49,720 bases of DNA from Streptomyces sp. SID486 (GTDB taxonomy: Bacteria > Actinomycetota > Actinomycetes > Streptomycetales > Streptomycetaceae), in assembly GCF_009865385.1 (NCBI RefSeq), contig NZ_WWJT01000563.1, positions 1 through 49,720 on the forward strand, in the 5' to 3' direction. The translations under genes and the position numbers were made by a program. Numbering within the stretch: position 1 is the first letter of the stretch; the number at the start of each line of letters is the position of its first letter. Shown here one piece after another: positions 34,705 to 42,991 of this stretch. The notes under the pieces are model-generated. The model was not told the origin of the DNA. It made no database searches and worked only from the letters and a program-made list of their open reading frames with translations.

Positions 34705-34734
34705 TCTTCGGGTGACTGCCCGACGGCCGGAAGA

Positions 34735-35217
34735 TCACACAGCCGACGGAGTTCCCACGGTCTCCCGCAGCCACACGTTGTCGCGCAGTTGCGGATGCGC
34801 GGTGGTGATCAGCCGGTACGCCCCGGCCTTCGCCCGCTCCGTGAGCTGCCGCAGCTCGGGCCAGGTCAGTCGGGCCACGGCCGGCGCGTAGTTCGTCGTC
34901 AAGGTGACGGCCTCCGCCTCGCGGCTGAAGGAAAACACATGCTGGGTCACGCTCGTCTCCACCGCGATGTCACTCCGTGTCTCCAGCTCTCTCCTCGCGT
35001 ACTCCAGCATGAGTGCGAAGTCGACCACGGGCAGTCCGGGCGTGCGCAGCCCGAGATCCACACCGTGGACGACGAGCCGCAGGTCCGCCTTGAAGAAGTC
35101 CATGGAGAAGTCCGCGCCGGTCAGCTCGGGGTGCTCGGGCCGGTCCGGGTGCTCGGGCCGCACGCCGCAGGACCAGAAGACATCTTCGGCACGAGGCTCG
35201 AAGGAGAATGAGATCAA
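34735..35217 (-). CDS. Putative immunity protein (160 aa) of a third cassette
   Basis: Most likely start is TTG at 35217 (LISFSFEPRAEDVFWSCG...). The same frame is open further upstream to 35676, but that part reads like shifted toxin sequence. Predicted soluble alpha/beta protein (DFSMDFFKADLRLVVHGVDL; FALMLEYARRELETRSDI; ETSVTQHVFSFSREAEAVTL). The pattern is reminiscent of immunity proteins found downstream of Streptomyces toxins, but no named family is assigned. Convergent with the 129-aa immunity gene. Confidence 0.6.
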   Translation of the reverse strand: MISFSFEPRAEDVFWSCGVRPEHPDRPEHPELTGADFSMDFFKADLRLVVHGVDLGLRTPGLPVVDFALMLEYARRELETRSDIAVETSVTQHVFSFSREAEAVTLTTNYAPAVARLTWPELRQLTERAKAGAYRLITTAHPQLRDNVWLRETVGTPSAV

Positions 35218-35675
35218 CTTCTTTCCGCTCCTACCAGACGTTGTGCGGCTGTGCGCTCTTGAGGTGCCGAACTCGTCGAGGACGAGTGGGATGCGGTTCT
35301 GACCGGTCGCACCCGTTGTGATGTCATCGAAGCGTAGTCTGCGAAGTTGCCTCCGCCCGGGTCGTCCCTGGTCCTCGGAACCTCGTGCGCGTACCGCGCG
35401 GCCTGCTCGATGAGCGATGTCTCCGCCGAACCCGGGCGCCCAGGACTCACGCCCCTGCGAGTCGTTCACCGCACGATACGGCTTGTTGCTGTCGCTCAGC
35501 TTCGCCCGGCGGCGGAAGACGTTCAGGGCCGCGAGGCCCGCGTCCTTGTCCTGCGGTGCGGCCTGTGCCCACTCGCCGGCCGAGGCGTCCGGAGTCACGA
35601 GCGTGCGCAGGGCGGTGTCGGTACCGGTGCGCTTGGTCGCGGCGGCCGATCTCGGTTCGGGACCGCCGAAGTGCA
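35218..35675 (-). pseudogene. Third toxin remnant
   Basis: Short, frame-broken pieces remain: LSDSNKPYRAVNDSQGRESW in one frame, LIEQAARYAHEVPRTRDDP then GGGNFADY in a second, and DDITTGATGQNRIPLVLDEF back in the first. The middle piece aligns with IEEAAQFGEEAPRAKGDPRG then GNYIDMDG of the toxin fragment at ~32780-32830, so the two share a toxin family. The upstream ~60 residues (TLVTPDASAGEWAQAAPQDK) are unplaced. Decayed beyond a single reading frame. Confidence 0.65.
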
Positions 35676-35735
35676 ATGCCGCGAGGGACCGTGCCCCGCC
35701 GGGTCGACCCGGCGGGGCACGGTCCCTCGCGGCAT
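35676..35735. terminator. Perfect 60-bp palindrome
   Basis: Two 30-base arms with no loop, centred on TCGA (arms begin ATGCCGCGAGGGACCGTG). It lies 29 bp past the end of the Ser/Pro-rich protein gene on the minus strand and just before the third toxin remnant. It is at least a very strong terminator-like hairpin, but the perfect symmetry is unusual. Confidence 0.85.
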
Positions 35736-35764
35736 CCGAAGAGGTCCGTCGAGGACGCCGGCGC

Positions 35765-37228
35765 TCACCCCTCGACGTACTGGTGCATCCCGGGAATCGT
35801 CAGGTTGCCGCCGAACTGGGCGGCCTGAGTGACCTTCACGTGGGTGAAGTAGATGTACGGGATGTTCAGCGGGGGCGGGCTGTCGGGACTGAACGTCACC
35901 GGGAGCAGCCCGAACAGGTTGCCGGATATACTCTCGGTGTACATCACCGTGTCGCCGCCGGTGATGTTGGACTCCGAGTCCTTGGCCGCCTGGACGTGGT
36001 ACGTCTTGTTCGTCTGCTTGTCCTTGACTATCTGGTGCAGGTCCCCGATGACGGTGCCACCGGAGATGACGTACTTCAGCACCTTCTTCTTCTTGCCACT
36101 GGCCGTCTGGACCTCCACGACGCCCTGGTAATCGGCCTGCTTGAGGTACAGCGAGCTGGCGTCCAGGTACCAGGGATCGTCGGCGACCAGCACCTTGTTG
36201 TCGACGCCGCTCACTTTGTCCGTGGCCGCCGCGCAGTCCTTCGCGGAGGCGGACTCGCTGGCGGACGGGCTCGGCGTGGCTGATCCGGTCGCGTCCCCTG
36301 CCGTCTCGGAGACGGTGTCGGTGGTGTCCTTGACCGTGTCCCCGGCCTTCTTCGCCGTGTCCTCGACCGTGTCCCCGGCCTTCTTGGCCGTGTCCTCGAC
36401 CGTGTCCCCGGCCTTCTTGGCCGTGTCCTTGACCGTGTCGGAGACACTGCCGCCGCCCGAGGAGGACGAGCCGGAGCCCTCGGAACTCGACGGCGCGTGG
36501 GACGGCGAATCCGGGGCGGGCGAAGCCGGGGTGCCCGACGAGGACGACGGGGACGCTGTCGGCGTCGAAGTCGCGGACGGCGCGCCGGAGTCCTTGTGAC
36601 CGCCGGTGAGGATGTCACCGATCGTGTCCCCGATGGTGCCGAGGATGCCCCCTGTCTTGCTCCCCGTCTCCTCCGGTACCGGCTTCGTCGCGTCGCCCGC
36701 GGAATCCGAACCGGAGCCGGAGGTCTCGGAGGTCGCGCTCGGCTCGGGCGCGCCCTTGTCGTCGGAACCTGAATCCGGCGAAGAGGGGATGCCGCCCGTG
36801 TCCTTGGCGTCCGGCGAACCCTTGCTCTGCTCGCCCGTGCCGTCCGTACCGCCCTGCGTGTCCTTGTCGTCGGCCGAGGGCGACGGGGAGGACGACGGCG
36901 AGGCCGACTCCGACGTGCTCTCCGAGGCGGACGGTGACGGCGAGGCGGAGGGATCCTTGTCGTCGCCCAGCGCCTTGACGCAGTCCTTGTAGTCCTCGGC
37001 CTGTTGCGAGTTCGAGGGAGAAGGACTGCCGTTGCTGGCCAGGGCGAGCGACGACGTGAACCCGAGGCCCACGAGCACCGCGGTCGGCATCGCCACGGTG
37101 GCTATCGCCTTGCCGGCCGGCATGTGGAACCTGGTGAACAGCGGCTTCTTGGGGGCCGCGTGGCGTGCCCCGGTTCTCGCCCGGGGCGACTCCACGCCAG
37201 TCCCGCGGGTCACCTCGTCAGCCGGCAC
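35765..37228 (-). CDS. Secreted or membrane-anchored Ser/Pro-rich protein with 11-residue repeats
   Basis: 487 aa from GTG at 37228 behind GGGAGG. N-terminal basic region, then one hydrophobic segment (AIATVAMPTAVLVGLGFTSS...ASNG, ~40-62) that is a signal peptide or anchor. Residues ~70-260 are Ser/Pro/Asp-rich and disordered. Residues ~262-303 carry tandem 11-mers of type DTVEDTAKKAG, like LEA/apolipoprotein amphipathic repeats. The last ~180 residues are a folded domain (DKVLVADDPWYLDAS-like; VEVQTASGKKKKVLKYVISG; SPPPLNIPYIYFTHVKV). Overlaps the DUF6114 gene by 11 bp and probably forms an operon with it. Likely extracellular; function unknown. Confidence 0.82.
   Translation of the reverse strand: MPADEVTRGTGVESPRARTGARHAAPKKPLFTRFHMPAGKAIATVAMPTAVLVGLGFTSSLALASNGSPSPSNSQQAEDYKDCVKALGDDKDPSASPSPSASESTSESASPSSSPSPSADDKDTQGGTDGTGEQSKGSPDAKDTGGIPSSPDSGSDDKGAPEPSATSETSGSGSDSAGDATKPVPEETGSKTGGILGTIGDTIGDILTGGHKDSGAPSATSTPTASPSSSSGTPASPAPDSPSHAPSSSEGSGSSSSGGGSVSDTVKDTAKKAGDTVEDTAKKAGDTVEDTAKKAGDTVKDTTDTVSETAGDATGSATPSPSASESASAKDCAAATDKVSGVDNKVLVADDPWYLDASSLYLKQADYQGVVEVQTASGKKKKVLKYVISGGTVIGDLHQIVKDKQTNKTYHVQAAKDSESNITGGDTVMYTESISGNLFGLLPVTFSPDSPPPLNIPYIYFTHVKVTQAAQFGGNLTIPGMHQYVEG
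36325..36442 (-). repeat. 33-bp in-frame tandem repeats
   Basis: About 3.5 units of 33 bp encode DTVKDTAKKAG/DTVEDTAKKAG 11-mers in the secreted protein; two central units are nearly identical. Confidence 0.85.
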
Positions 37229-37802
37229 TGTGCCTCCCGTTCGCCCCGTTGGACGGGTTCGTTCCTGACAGGTCGTTCTCCCAGGGCTGGTACGCCGAGG
37301 AAGGGCCCCCGTCGCCCACCGGGTCGGTTCCCTGGTGCGGTACCACCGCTTCGGGGGCACCGCCCTCGCCCGGGGCGGCCTCGGCCGACGGCTGCTGCTT
37401 CGCAGGCGCGCCCGGCGCCCAGGACACGGCCATCGCTCCGCCGGTCAGCGCGCACAGGAATCCGACGATGAAGCCGCCGAAGTTCGACATCGGGAGGGAC
37501 ACCAGCGCCAGCAGGATCGCCGCGGCGCCTCCGAAGACACGCATGTGCTGCTGGAACCAGAAGATGATCCCGAGGACGATGAGCAGCACACCGATGATCA
37601 GGGAACTGGAACCGCCGGGGGTTCCCATCGCCAGGGTCAGGTGGCCGAGCTGGAGGTGCGCGTACGGGAAGTACAGGATGAAGAATCCGCCGATCATGAC
37701 GAGCAGACCGGCCCAGAACGGACGCGTGCCCCGCCAGGCGCGGAACTGCAGCCTCCGGCGGGTCAACTGGCCAGGTGCGGCGGCAGGAGTCTCGGCGCTC
37801 AT
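37218..37802 (-). CDS. DUF6114-family membrane protein
   Basis: 194 aa from ATG. Four hydrophobic helices (FWAGLLVMIGGFFILYFPY; LIIGVLLIVLGIIFWF; VFGGAAAILLALVSLPM; GGFIVGFLCALTGGAMAVSW), with basic N-terminus (RRRLQFRAWRGTRPF) and a Pro/Gly-rich disordered C-tail. The helix pattern with RPFWAGL and SNFGGFIVG fits the DUF6114 family found beside DUF6230 proteins in Streptomyces. Overlaps the downstream Ser/Pro-rich protein gene by 11 bp. Role unknown. Confidence 0.85.
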   Translation of the reverse strand: MSAETPAAAPGQLTRRRLQFRAWRGTRPFWAGLLVMIGGFFILYFPYAHLQLGHLTLAMGTPGGSSSLIIGVLLIVLGIIFWFQQHMRVFGGAAAILLALVSLPMSNFGGFIVGFLCALTGGAMAVSWAPGAPAKQQPSAEAAPGEGGAPEAVVPHQGTDPVGDGGPSSAYQPWENDLSGTNPSNGANGRHSAG

Positions 37803-37922
37803 GGAAAACAGCTCCCTGGTGCGGCGGCATAGCCGTGGTGGTGATGTGTGCCGCGTGTCAGACGCGGCCGTAGAGTCGGCGGGCGGGAGTGCCGTGGGCC
37901 TCCCCCGCCCGCCAATGAGTGA

Positions 37923-38582
37923 CTAGTAGCACTCGTACTTCGGGCCGCTGCCTCGCGCCAGCGACATGTGCAGACCGCTGAGCTTGAAGGTTCCGGCAGT
38001 GGTCGCCCAAGCCGTCTGCTTCACGTTGCTCAGGTCCGCCGAGTCCGCCTGCTGGGCGAAGCCGAACGGATTGGCCTGCTTGTTCTGGACCTCGCCACTC
38101 TTGATCTTCTCGTGCTTGAGGTCCTTGGCGGCGACGCCGATGTCGATGTTGTTGAAGGTGGCGTCGGCGCCGAGGTCCTCGACGTCGATGTACAGGTGCT
38201 CCGCGTGGACCTGCTTGTTCTCGTCGTCGCTGTCACCCGCCTCGAGCCGCAGCGTGACATCACCGAGGATCGGGATGTCCGGGGTGACGACCGACTGGCA
38301 CATCTTCTGGATGCGGGCCGTGGTGAAGGCCGAGACCGCAACCGGGTGAGCGGCCTTGTCACCCGTGAGGGTGTAGCCCTGGTCGATCGCTCCGTACTGC
38401 GAGAAGCCCTCACCGTGGAGGAACTTCGCCGACACCTTGAACGACTGGCCCGACACACTGAACGAAGCCGCCAGCGCACCCTGCGCCAGGGCCACGCCTA
38501 TCGCTGCCGTAGCGGCGACGCTGGGCACCATGACCACAGCGAACCGCTTCCATCTGGTCCCGCCACGCACCTGGGACTCCAT
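37923..38582 (-). CDS. DUF6230-family secreted protein (often labelled cholesterol esterase)
   Basis: 219 aa. Start chosen at ATG 38582 directly after GAAGGAGG; an in-frame ATG at 38606 lacks this. Signal-like N-terminus (RWKRFAVVMVPSVAATAAIGVALAQGALA), then a beta-rich domain (ASFSVSGQSFKVSAKFLHGE; HAEHLYIDVEDLGADATFNN). The sequence fits DUF6230; older databases call it cholesterol esterase, but no Ser-hydrolase motif is visible, so I would not assign enzymatic activity. First gene of the three-gene envelope operon. Confidence 0.85.
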   Translation of the reverse strand: MESQVRGGTRWKRFAVVMVPSVAATAAIGVALAQGALAASFSVSGQSFKVSAKFLHGEGFSQYGAIDQGYTLTGDKAAHPVAVSAFTTARIQKMCQSVVTPDIPILGDVTLRLEAGDSDDENKQVHAEHLYIDVEDLGADATFNNIDIGVAAKDLKHEKIKSGEVQNKQANPFGFAQQADSADLSNVKQTAWATTAGTFKLSGLHMSLARGSGPKYECY

Positions 38583-39168
38583 ATTTCCTCCTTCTCGGAC
38601 GTACATCTCCTGGCCCGGTCGTGCGCCGGTCGGCGGCTCGGCCAGGCAGGGATGGGAGAAGTGCTACGTCCTCGGGAAGGAGAGCGCCCGTACCCGGAGG
38701 CGCGCATCGCGCCCGAATCACCGGCGATCACCCCCGAGCGACAACCACTGGTCGCGCCTGACACGCATCACGCACAACCTTGCTGGACAGGCTTCACCGG
38801 CCGGCGAAGACCCCCCTGTCCCAGGACCGGCGCCACTGCCGCCGGCCCTGCTCGGTGGGGACCCAGAGTCTCCCGCGACCCGGCCGGATGCCGGGGTACG
38901 GGAATGGACCGAGCGTCGCCGATCGTGGTGCATTCTCGGCCTGGACACAAGGGGGTTCGTTACTGGCTAGTAACGGCGGGATAACCGGAGGACGACCGCC
39001 CGATCTCGGAGCGCGACGCTCGGTGGCTTTCATGGGCAGAGCAAAGCCGTTGATCCCTGGACGAATCCAGACAGACCAACGGCCTCGTCTTACTCGGAGT
39101 AACAGGGACCGCAATTACCAAGATTTGGTAAAGCGCGGTCCCCGTGGCGCCTCGGTGGCGAATCTTTC
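38583..39168. promoter_or_regulatory. Long upstream region of the DUF6230 operon with three TTAC/GTAA palindromes
   Basis: No convincing gene in ~590 bp. Three palindromes with TTAC...GTAA ends are present: GTTACT-GGCT-AGTAAC (38959-38974), TTACT-CGG-AGTAA (39090-39102) and TTACCAA-GAT-TTGGTAA (39115-39131). They are probable operators or promoter elements for the envelope operon. The 38600-38950 part shows nothing recognisable. Confidence 0.55.
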
Positions 39169-39191
39169 ACCCCGGCATCACAAGCCGGGGT
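39169..39191. terminator. Terminator of the TPR-thioredoxin gene
   Basis: Stem ACCCCGGC/GCCGGGGT with a 7-base loop, 11 bp beyond the stop at 39203 on the minus strand, with TTT on the plus-strand side. Confidence 0.7.
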
Positions 39192-39202
39192 TTAACGACA
39201 GG

Positions 39203-40174
39203 TCAGAACAGGGCACGGGCGAGCGCCCGGCGCGCCCCGACCACCCGCGGGTCGTCCTGGCCCACGACCTCGAACAGCTCCAGCAGCCGGACGCGTACGG
39301 CGTCCCGGTCGTCGCCCGCCGTGCTCTGCACGGTGTCGATCAGCCGGCCGAACGCGTCCTCCACATGGCCGCCCACCAGGTCCAGATCGGCGGCGGCGAT
39401 CTGCGCGGCGGCGTCCTTCGGCTTCTCGGCGGCCTCCTGACGCACCTTCTGCGGGTCCATGTCCTGCACCCGCTGGAGCAGCTCGGCCTGGGCCAGGCCC
39501 AGCTTGGCCTCCGGGTGCGCCGGGTCGTCGGCCAGCACGTTCTGGTACGCCCGGACCGCACCGCCGAGGTCACCGGCGTCCAGCGCCTGCGCGGCGGCGT
39601 TCAGCGCCGCCTCGTACGGGCCCTCCGCCGGCGCGGCGACGGGGGCACCGCCCGGCTCGGCGTCCGGGTCGACGGTCAGGCCGGTCAGGCCGAAGCGCTG
39701 TTCGGCGACCGTCACCAGCTGGTCCAGGGTCTGCCGGATCTGCTGCTCGTCGGCCGCTCCCTGGAACAGCGGCAGCGCCTGGCCCGCGACGACGGCGAAC
39801 ACCGCCGGGATGCCCTGCACCCCGAACTGCTGCATCAGCATCTGGTTGGCGTCGACATCGATCTTGGCGAGGAGGAAGCGGCCGTTGTACTCGACGGCCA
39901 GCCGCTCCAGGACCGGGCTCAGCTGCTTGCAGGGCTGACACCACTCGGCCCAGAAGTCGATGACGACGGGCACTTCGGCGGAGCGCTGCAGGACTTCCTG
40001 CTCGAACCCCGCCTCATCGACGTCGATGACGAGATCGGCCGGAGAGACGGCCCCCGTCCCGCCCTGCCGGGCGGCTTCGGCGCGCGCCTGCTCGGCCTTG
40101 GCCTTGGCCTCTTGGGCCGCCTTCACCGCGGCGAGGTCGACGACACCGCTCATGGACATGTTCCGTGGCTGCAT
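39203..40174 (-). CDS. Thioredoxin-TPR fusion, CnoX/YbbN-like
   Basis: 323 aa from ATG at 40174, eight bases after GGAGG. Residues 1-45 are a charged helix (AAQEAKAKAEQARAEAARQ). A thioredoxin domain follows with WCQPC (Cys79 and Cys82), VVIDFWAEW and the cis-Pro GIPAVFAV. From ~200 there are TPR-like helices (ALNAAAQALDAGDLGGAVRA; YQNVLADDPAHPEAKLGLAQ). This is the CnoX layout, a chaperone-linked thioredoxin that protects client proteins; S. coelicolor SCO5419 is, as I recall, the counterpart. Divergent from the TetR gene at 40384. Confidence 0.9.
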   Translation of the reverse strand: MQPRNMSMSGVVDLAAVKAAQEAKAKAEQARAEAARQGGTGAVSPADLVIDVDEAGFEQEVLQRSAEVPVVIDFWAEWCQPCKQLSPVLERLAVEYNGRFLLAKIDVDANQMLMQQFGVQGIPAVFAVVAGQALPLFQGAADEQQIRQTLDQLVTVAEQRFGLTGLTVDPDAEPGGAPVAAPAEGPYEAALNAAAQALDAGDLGGAVRAYQNVLADDPAHPEAKLGLAQAELLQRVQDMDPQKVRQEAAEKPKDAAAQIAAADLDLVGGHVEDAFGRLIDTVQSTAGDDRDAVRVRLLELFEVVGQDDPRVVGARRALARALF

Positions 40175-40283
40175 GCGTCTATCCTCCCCCGTTTGCGCGC
40201 CTGAGTGAAAAGCGGTGTACGGCGCCGGGGTCCCCACCCCACGCCGGACGGTCGTCACCCGTGATACGTCCCTCACGAGCTTT

Positions 40284-40300
40284 CGCTACGAGTCGTAGCG
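40284..40300. promoter_or_regulatory. Palindrome between the thioredoxin and tetR genes
   Basis: CGCTACGA-G-TCGTAGCG, perfect 8-bp arms with a single central base, 84 bp before the TetR ATG. Likely the autoregulatory operator of the adjacent TetR protein. Confidence 0.7.
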
Positions 40301-40383
40301 TAATGCCATGAGGGCACCGCGCGACACCACAGCCCGGTGATCTCCCTCACGACGCCACAGGACCCGCCGGTTATGGTCAGGGG

Positions 40384-41010
40384 ATGCAGAGCCGCACCCC
40401 CGCCAGCCGTCCCGGGCGCCCGCGCAGCGCCGCCGCGGACACCGCGATCCTGGCCGCGACCCGGCAGGCTCTGGTCGAGCTGGGCTGGTCCAAGCTCACC
40501 CTGGGGGACGTGGCGACGCGGGCCGGGGTTGCGAAGACCACGCTCTACCGCCGCTGGTCCGGCAAGAACGAACTGGTCGTGGACGCCGTCGCCGAACTCT
40601 TCGACGAGCTGGAACTGCCCGACCGCGGCAGCCTGGCCGCCGACATCGAGGGCGTGGTGCTCCAGTTCGCGGCCATCCTGGCCCGCCCCGAGGCCAGGAG
40701 CGGCCTGATGGCGGTGATCGCCGAGTCCACCCGCGACGACGCCCTGCGCGAGCGCATCCGCGCCTCCATCGTGGAGCGGCAGATGTGCCTGGTCCTGGAG
40801 GGACGCGCACGGGCCCAGCTCCGCGGAGAACTCCCCCCGCAGCCCGATCCGGCCGAATCCGCCCGCACGGTGGATCTGATCTTCGACATGGTGGCGGGCG
40901 CGGTGGTCCACCGCACCCTGGTGAGCGGCAAGGCCGCGGACGAGGCATGGGTCCGCGACTTCACCCGCGTACTGCTCCTGGGACTGGCGGGAGCCGCACG
41001 GGACGCCTAG
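40384..41010 (+). CDS. TetR-family transcriptional regulator
   Basis: 208 aa. N-terminal HTH: ILAATRQALVELGWSKLTLG, DVATRAGVAKTTLYRRWSGK. C-terminal ligand/dimer domain of the TetR_C type (FAAILARPEARSGLMAVIAE; IFDMVAGAVVHRTLVSG). No strong Shine-Dalgarno; GGTCAGGGG precedes the ATG. Divergent from the thioredoxin gene with a 17-bp palindrome between them. Target genes otherwise unknown. Confidence 0.9.
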   Translation: MQSRTPASRPGRPRSAAADTAILAATRQALVELGWSKLTLGDVATRAGVAKTTLYRRWSGKNELVVDAVAELFDELELPDRGSLAADIEGVVLQFAAILARPEARSGLMAVIAESTRDDALRERIRASIVERQMCLVLEGRARAQLRGELPPQPDPAESARTVDLIFDMVAGAVVHRTLVSGKAADEAWVRDFTRVLLLGLAGAARDA

Positions 41011-41019
41011 GACACCCCC

Positions 41020-41043
41020 GGGCACGGGCACGGGCACGGGCAC
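41020..41043 (+). repeat. GGGCAC hexamer repeat
   Basis: Four consecutive GGGCAC units just after the TetR gene. GC-rich degenerate repeats of GACGCCCACGTCCGGC type continue to ~41180. Confidence 0.7.
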
Positions 41044-41221
41044 GGCGGGAGGGGAACGCCCGCCCACGGCCGGCACCGGGTAAGGCAGACGCCCACGTCC
41101 GGCGCCGGGCGCGGCGAACGCCCACGTGCGGCACCGGGCGCGGCGCGGACGCCCGCCCACGTCCGCCCATGTCCGCCTCCCACGGCCGGCGCCGTGCGCG
41201 CCGACGGAGGTGACGTACGAC

Positions 41222-41272
41222 GGCGCGCGCCGCCCACCGCACGCCCCTGCTCCATGCGGTGGGCGGCGCGCC
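41222..41272. terminator. Bidirectional terminator between tetR and icmA
   Basis: 18-bp stem (GGCGCG, a 2-base bulge, CCGCCCACCGCA pairing with TGCGGTGGGCGGCGCGCC) with a 13-base loop, placed between two convergent genes. Confidence 0.8.
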
Positions 41273-41282
41273 GGGCTGCCCG

Positions 41283-42983
41283 TCAGAAGCCCGCCGGCTC
41301 CGTGTACACCCCCCACTCGTCCCGCAGCACCCCGCAGATCTCGCCCAGCGTGGCCTCGGCACGGACGGCGTTCAGCATCGGCTCGATCATGTTCGCGCCC
41401 GACCGGGCGGCGGCCAGCATCTTCTCCAGTTCCGCGCGCACCGCCGCCTCGTCGCGGGCGGACCTGCGGTCCGCGAGCACGCGCACCTGCTCCCGCTCCA
41501 CCTCGTGGCTGACCCGCAGGATCTCCAGGTCGCCGGTGACCGACCCGGTGGCGACGTTGACGCCCACGACCCTCTTCTCGCCCTTCTCCAGGGCCCGCTG
41601 GTAGCGGAAGGCGGACTCGGCGATCTCCCCGGTGAACCAGCCGTCCTCGATCCCGCGCAGGATGCCGGAGGTGACGGGGCCGATCGGGTGCTGTCCGTCG
41701 GGGTGCGCCCTGAGGCCCCGCTCCTTGATCTGCTCGAAGATCTTCTCCGCGTCCGCCTCGATCCGGTCCGTCAGCTGCTCGACGTACCAGGAGCCGCCCA
41801 GCGGGTCGGCCACGTTGGCGGCCCCGGTCTCCTCCATCAGCACCTGCTGGGTGCGCAGCGCGATCTCCGCGGCCTGCTCGCTCGGCAGCGCGAGGGTCTC
41901 GTCCAGGGCGTTGGTGTGCAGCGAGTTGGTCCCGCCGAGCACCGCGGCCAGCGCCTCCACGGCCGTACGCACCACGTTGTTGTACGGCTGCTGCGCGGTC
42001 AGCGAGACGCCGGCGGTCTGGGTGTGGAAGCGCAGCCACTGCGCCTTGTCGGTCTTCGCGCCGTAGACGTCCCGCATCCAGCGGGCCCAGATCCGGCGTG
42101 CGGCCCGGAACTTGGCGATCTCCTCGAAGAAGTCCACGTGGGCGTCGAAGAAGAAGGAGAGGCCGGGTGCGAAGACGTCGACGTCCAGCCCGCGGCTGAG
42201 GCCCAGCTCGACGTACCCGAAGCCGTCCGCCAGCGTGTAGGCCAGCTCCTGCGCGGCCGTGGCCCCGGCCTCCCGGATGTGGTAGCCGGAGACGGACAGC
42301 GGCTTGTACGCCGGGATGCCCGCCGCGCAGTACTCCATCAGGTCGCCGATCAGCCGCAGGTGGGGCTCCGGCTGGAAGAGCCACTCCTTCTGGGCGATGT
42401 ACTCCTTGAAGATGTCGGTCTGGAGGGTGCCGTTGAGCACCCGCGGATCGACACCCTGGCGCTCGGCGGCGACCAGGTACATGCAGAAGACGGGCACGGC
42501 CGGCCCGCTGATGGTCATGGAGGTGGTCACGTCCCCCAGCGGGATGTCCTTGAACAGCACCTCCATGTCGGCGGCCGAGTCGATGGCGACCCCGCAGTGG
42601 CCGACCTCGCCGAGCGCGCGCGGGTCGTCGGAGTCGCGGCCCATCAGCGTCGGCATGTCGAAGGCGACGGACAGGCCCCCGCCGCCGGCGGCGAGGATCA
42701 TCTTGTACCGCTCGTTGGTCTGCTCGGCGTTGCCGAACCCCGCGAACTGGCGGATCGTCCAGGTGCGGCCGCGGTAGCCGGTCGGGTGGAGCCCGCGCGT
42801 GAAGGGGTACTCCCCGGGCCAGCCGATCCGCTCGAATCCCTCGTACGTGTCACCTGGCCGGGGCCCGTACACCGGCTCCACTGGGTCACCGGAGAGCGTG
42901 GTGAAGTCCGCGTCGCGCTTGCGCGCGGCGTCGTAGCGGGCCTGCCAGCGTCGGCGGCCCTCCTCGATGGCGTGAGCGTCCAT
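41283..42983 (-). CDS. icmA: Isobutyryl-CoA mutase large subunit
   Basis: 566 aa, the usual IcmA length: the substrate-binding barrel of a B12-dependent acyl-CoA mutase without the cobalamin domain, which is a separate IcmB subunit not in this window. Interconverts isobutyryl-CoA and n-butyryl-CoA. The residues that separate IcmA from methylmalonyl-CoA mutase are as expected: Phe80 (IRQFAGFGNAEQ) instead of Tyr, and Gln198 (QTDIFKEYIAQ) instead of Arg. Also GGGGLSVAFDMPTLMG and QQPYNNVVRTAVEALAAVLGG. Start ATG behind GAGGGT, next to a 24-bp palindrome. Confidence 0.93.
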   Translation of the reverse strand: MDAHAIEEGRRRWQARYDAARKRDADFTTLSGDPVEPVYGPRPGDTYEGFERIGWPGEYPFTRGLHPTGYRGRTWTIRQFAGFGNAEQTNERYKMILAAGGGGLSVAFDMPTLMGRDSDDPRALGEVGHCGVAIDSAADMEVLFKDIPLGDVTTSMTISGPAVPVFCMYLVAAERQGVDPRVLNGTLQTDIFKEYIAQKEWLFQPEPHLRLIGDLMEYCAAGIPAYKPLSVSGYHIREAGATAAQELAYTLADGFGYVELGLSRGLDVDVFAPGLSFFFDAHVDFFEEIAKFRAARRIWARWMRDVYGAKTDKAQWLRFHTQTAGVSLTAQQPYNNVVRTAVEALAAVLGGTNSLHTNALDETLALPSEQAAEIALRTQQVLMEETGAANVADPLGGSWYVEQLTDRIEADAEKIFEQIKERGLRAHPDGQHPIGPVTSGILRGIEDGWFTGEIAESAFRYQRALEKGEKRVVGVNVATGSVTGDLEILRVSHEVEREQVRVLADRRSARDEAAVRAELEKMLAAARSGANMIEPMLNAVRAEATLGEICGVLRDEWGVYTEPAGF

Positions 42984-42991
42984 ACCCTCGA

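Noticed and set aside
35676..35735. Attachment site or origin
   Set aside because: No integrase, recombinase or replication gene is next to it; the terminator reading is simpler, although its perfection is noted as a finding.
37923..38582. Cholesterol esterase activity
   Set aside because: The label circulates for this family, but no Ser-hydrolase nucleophile motif is visible.
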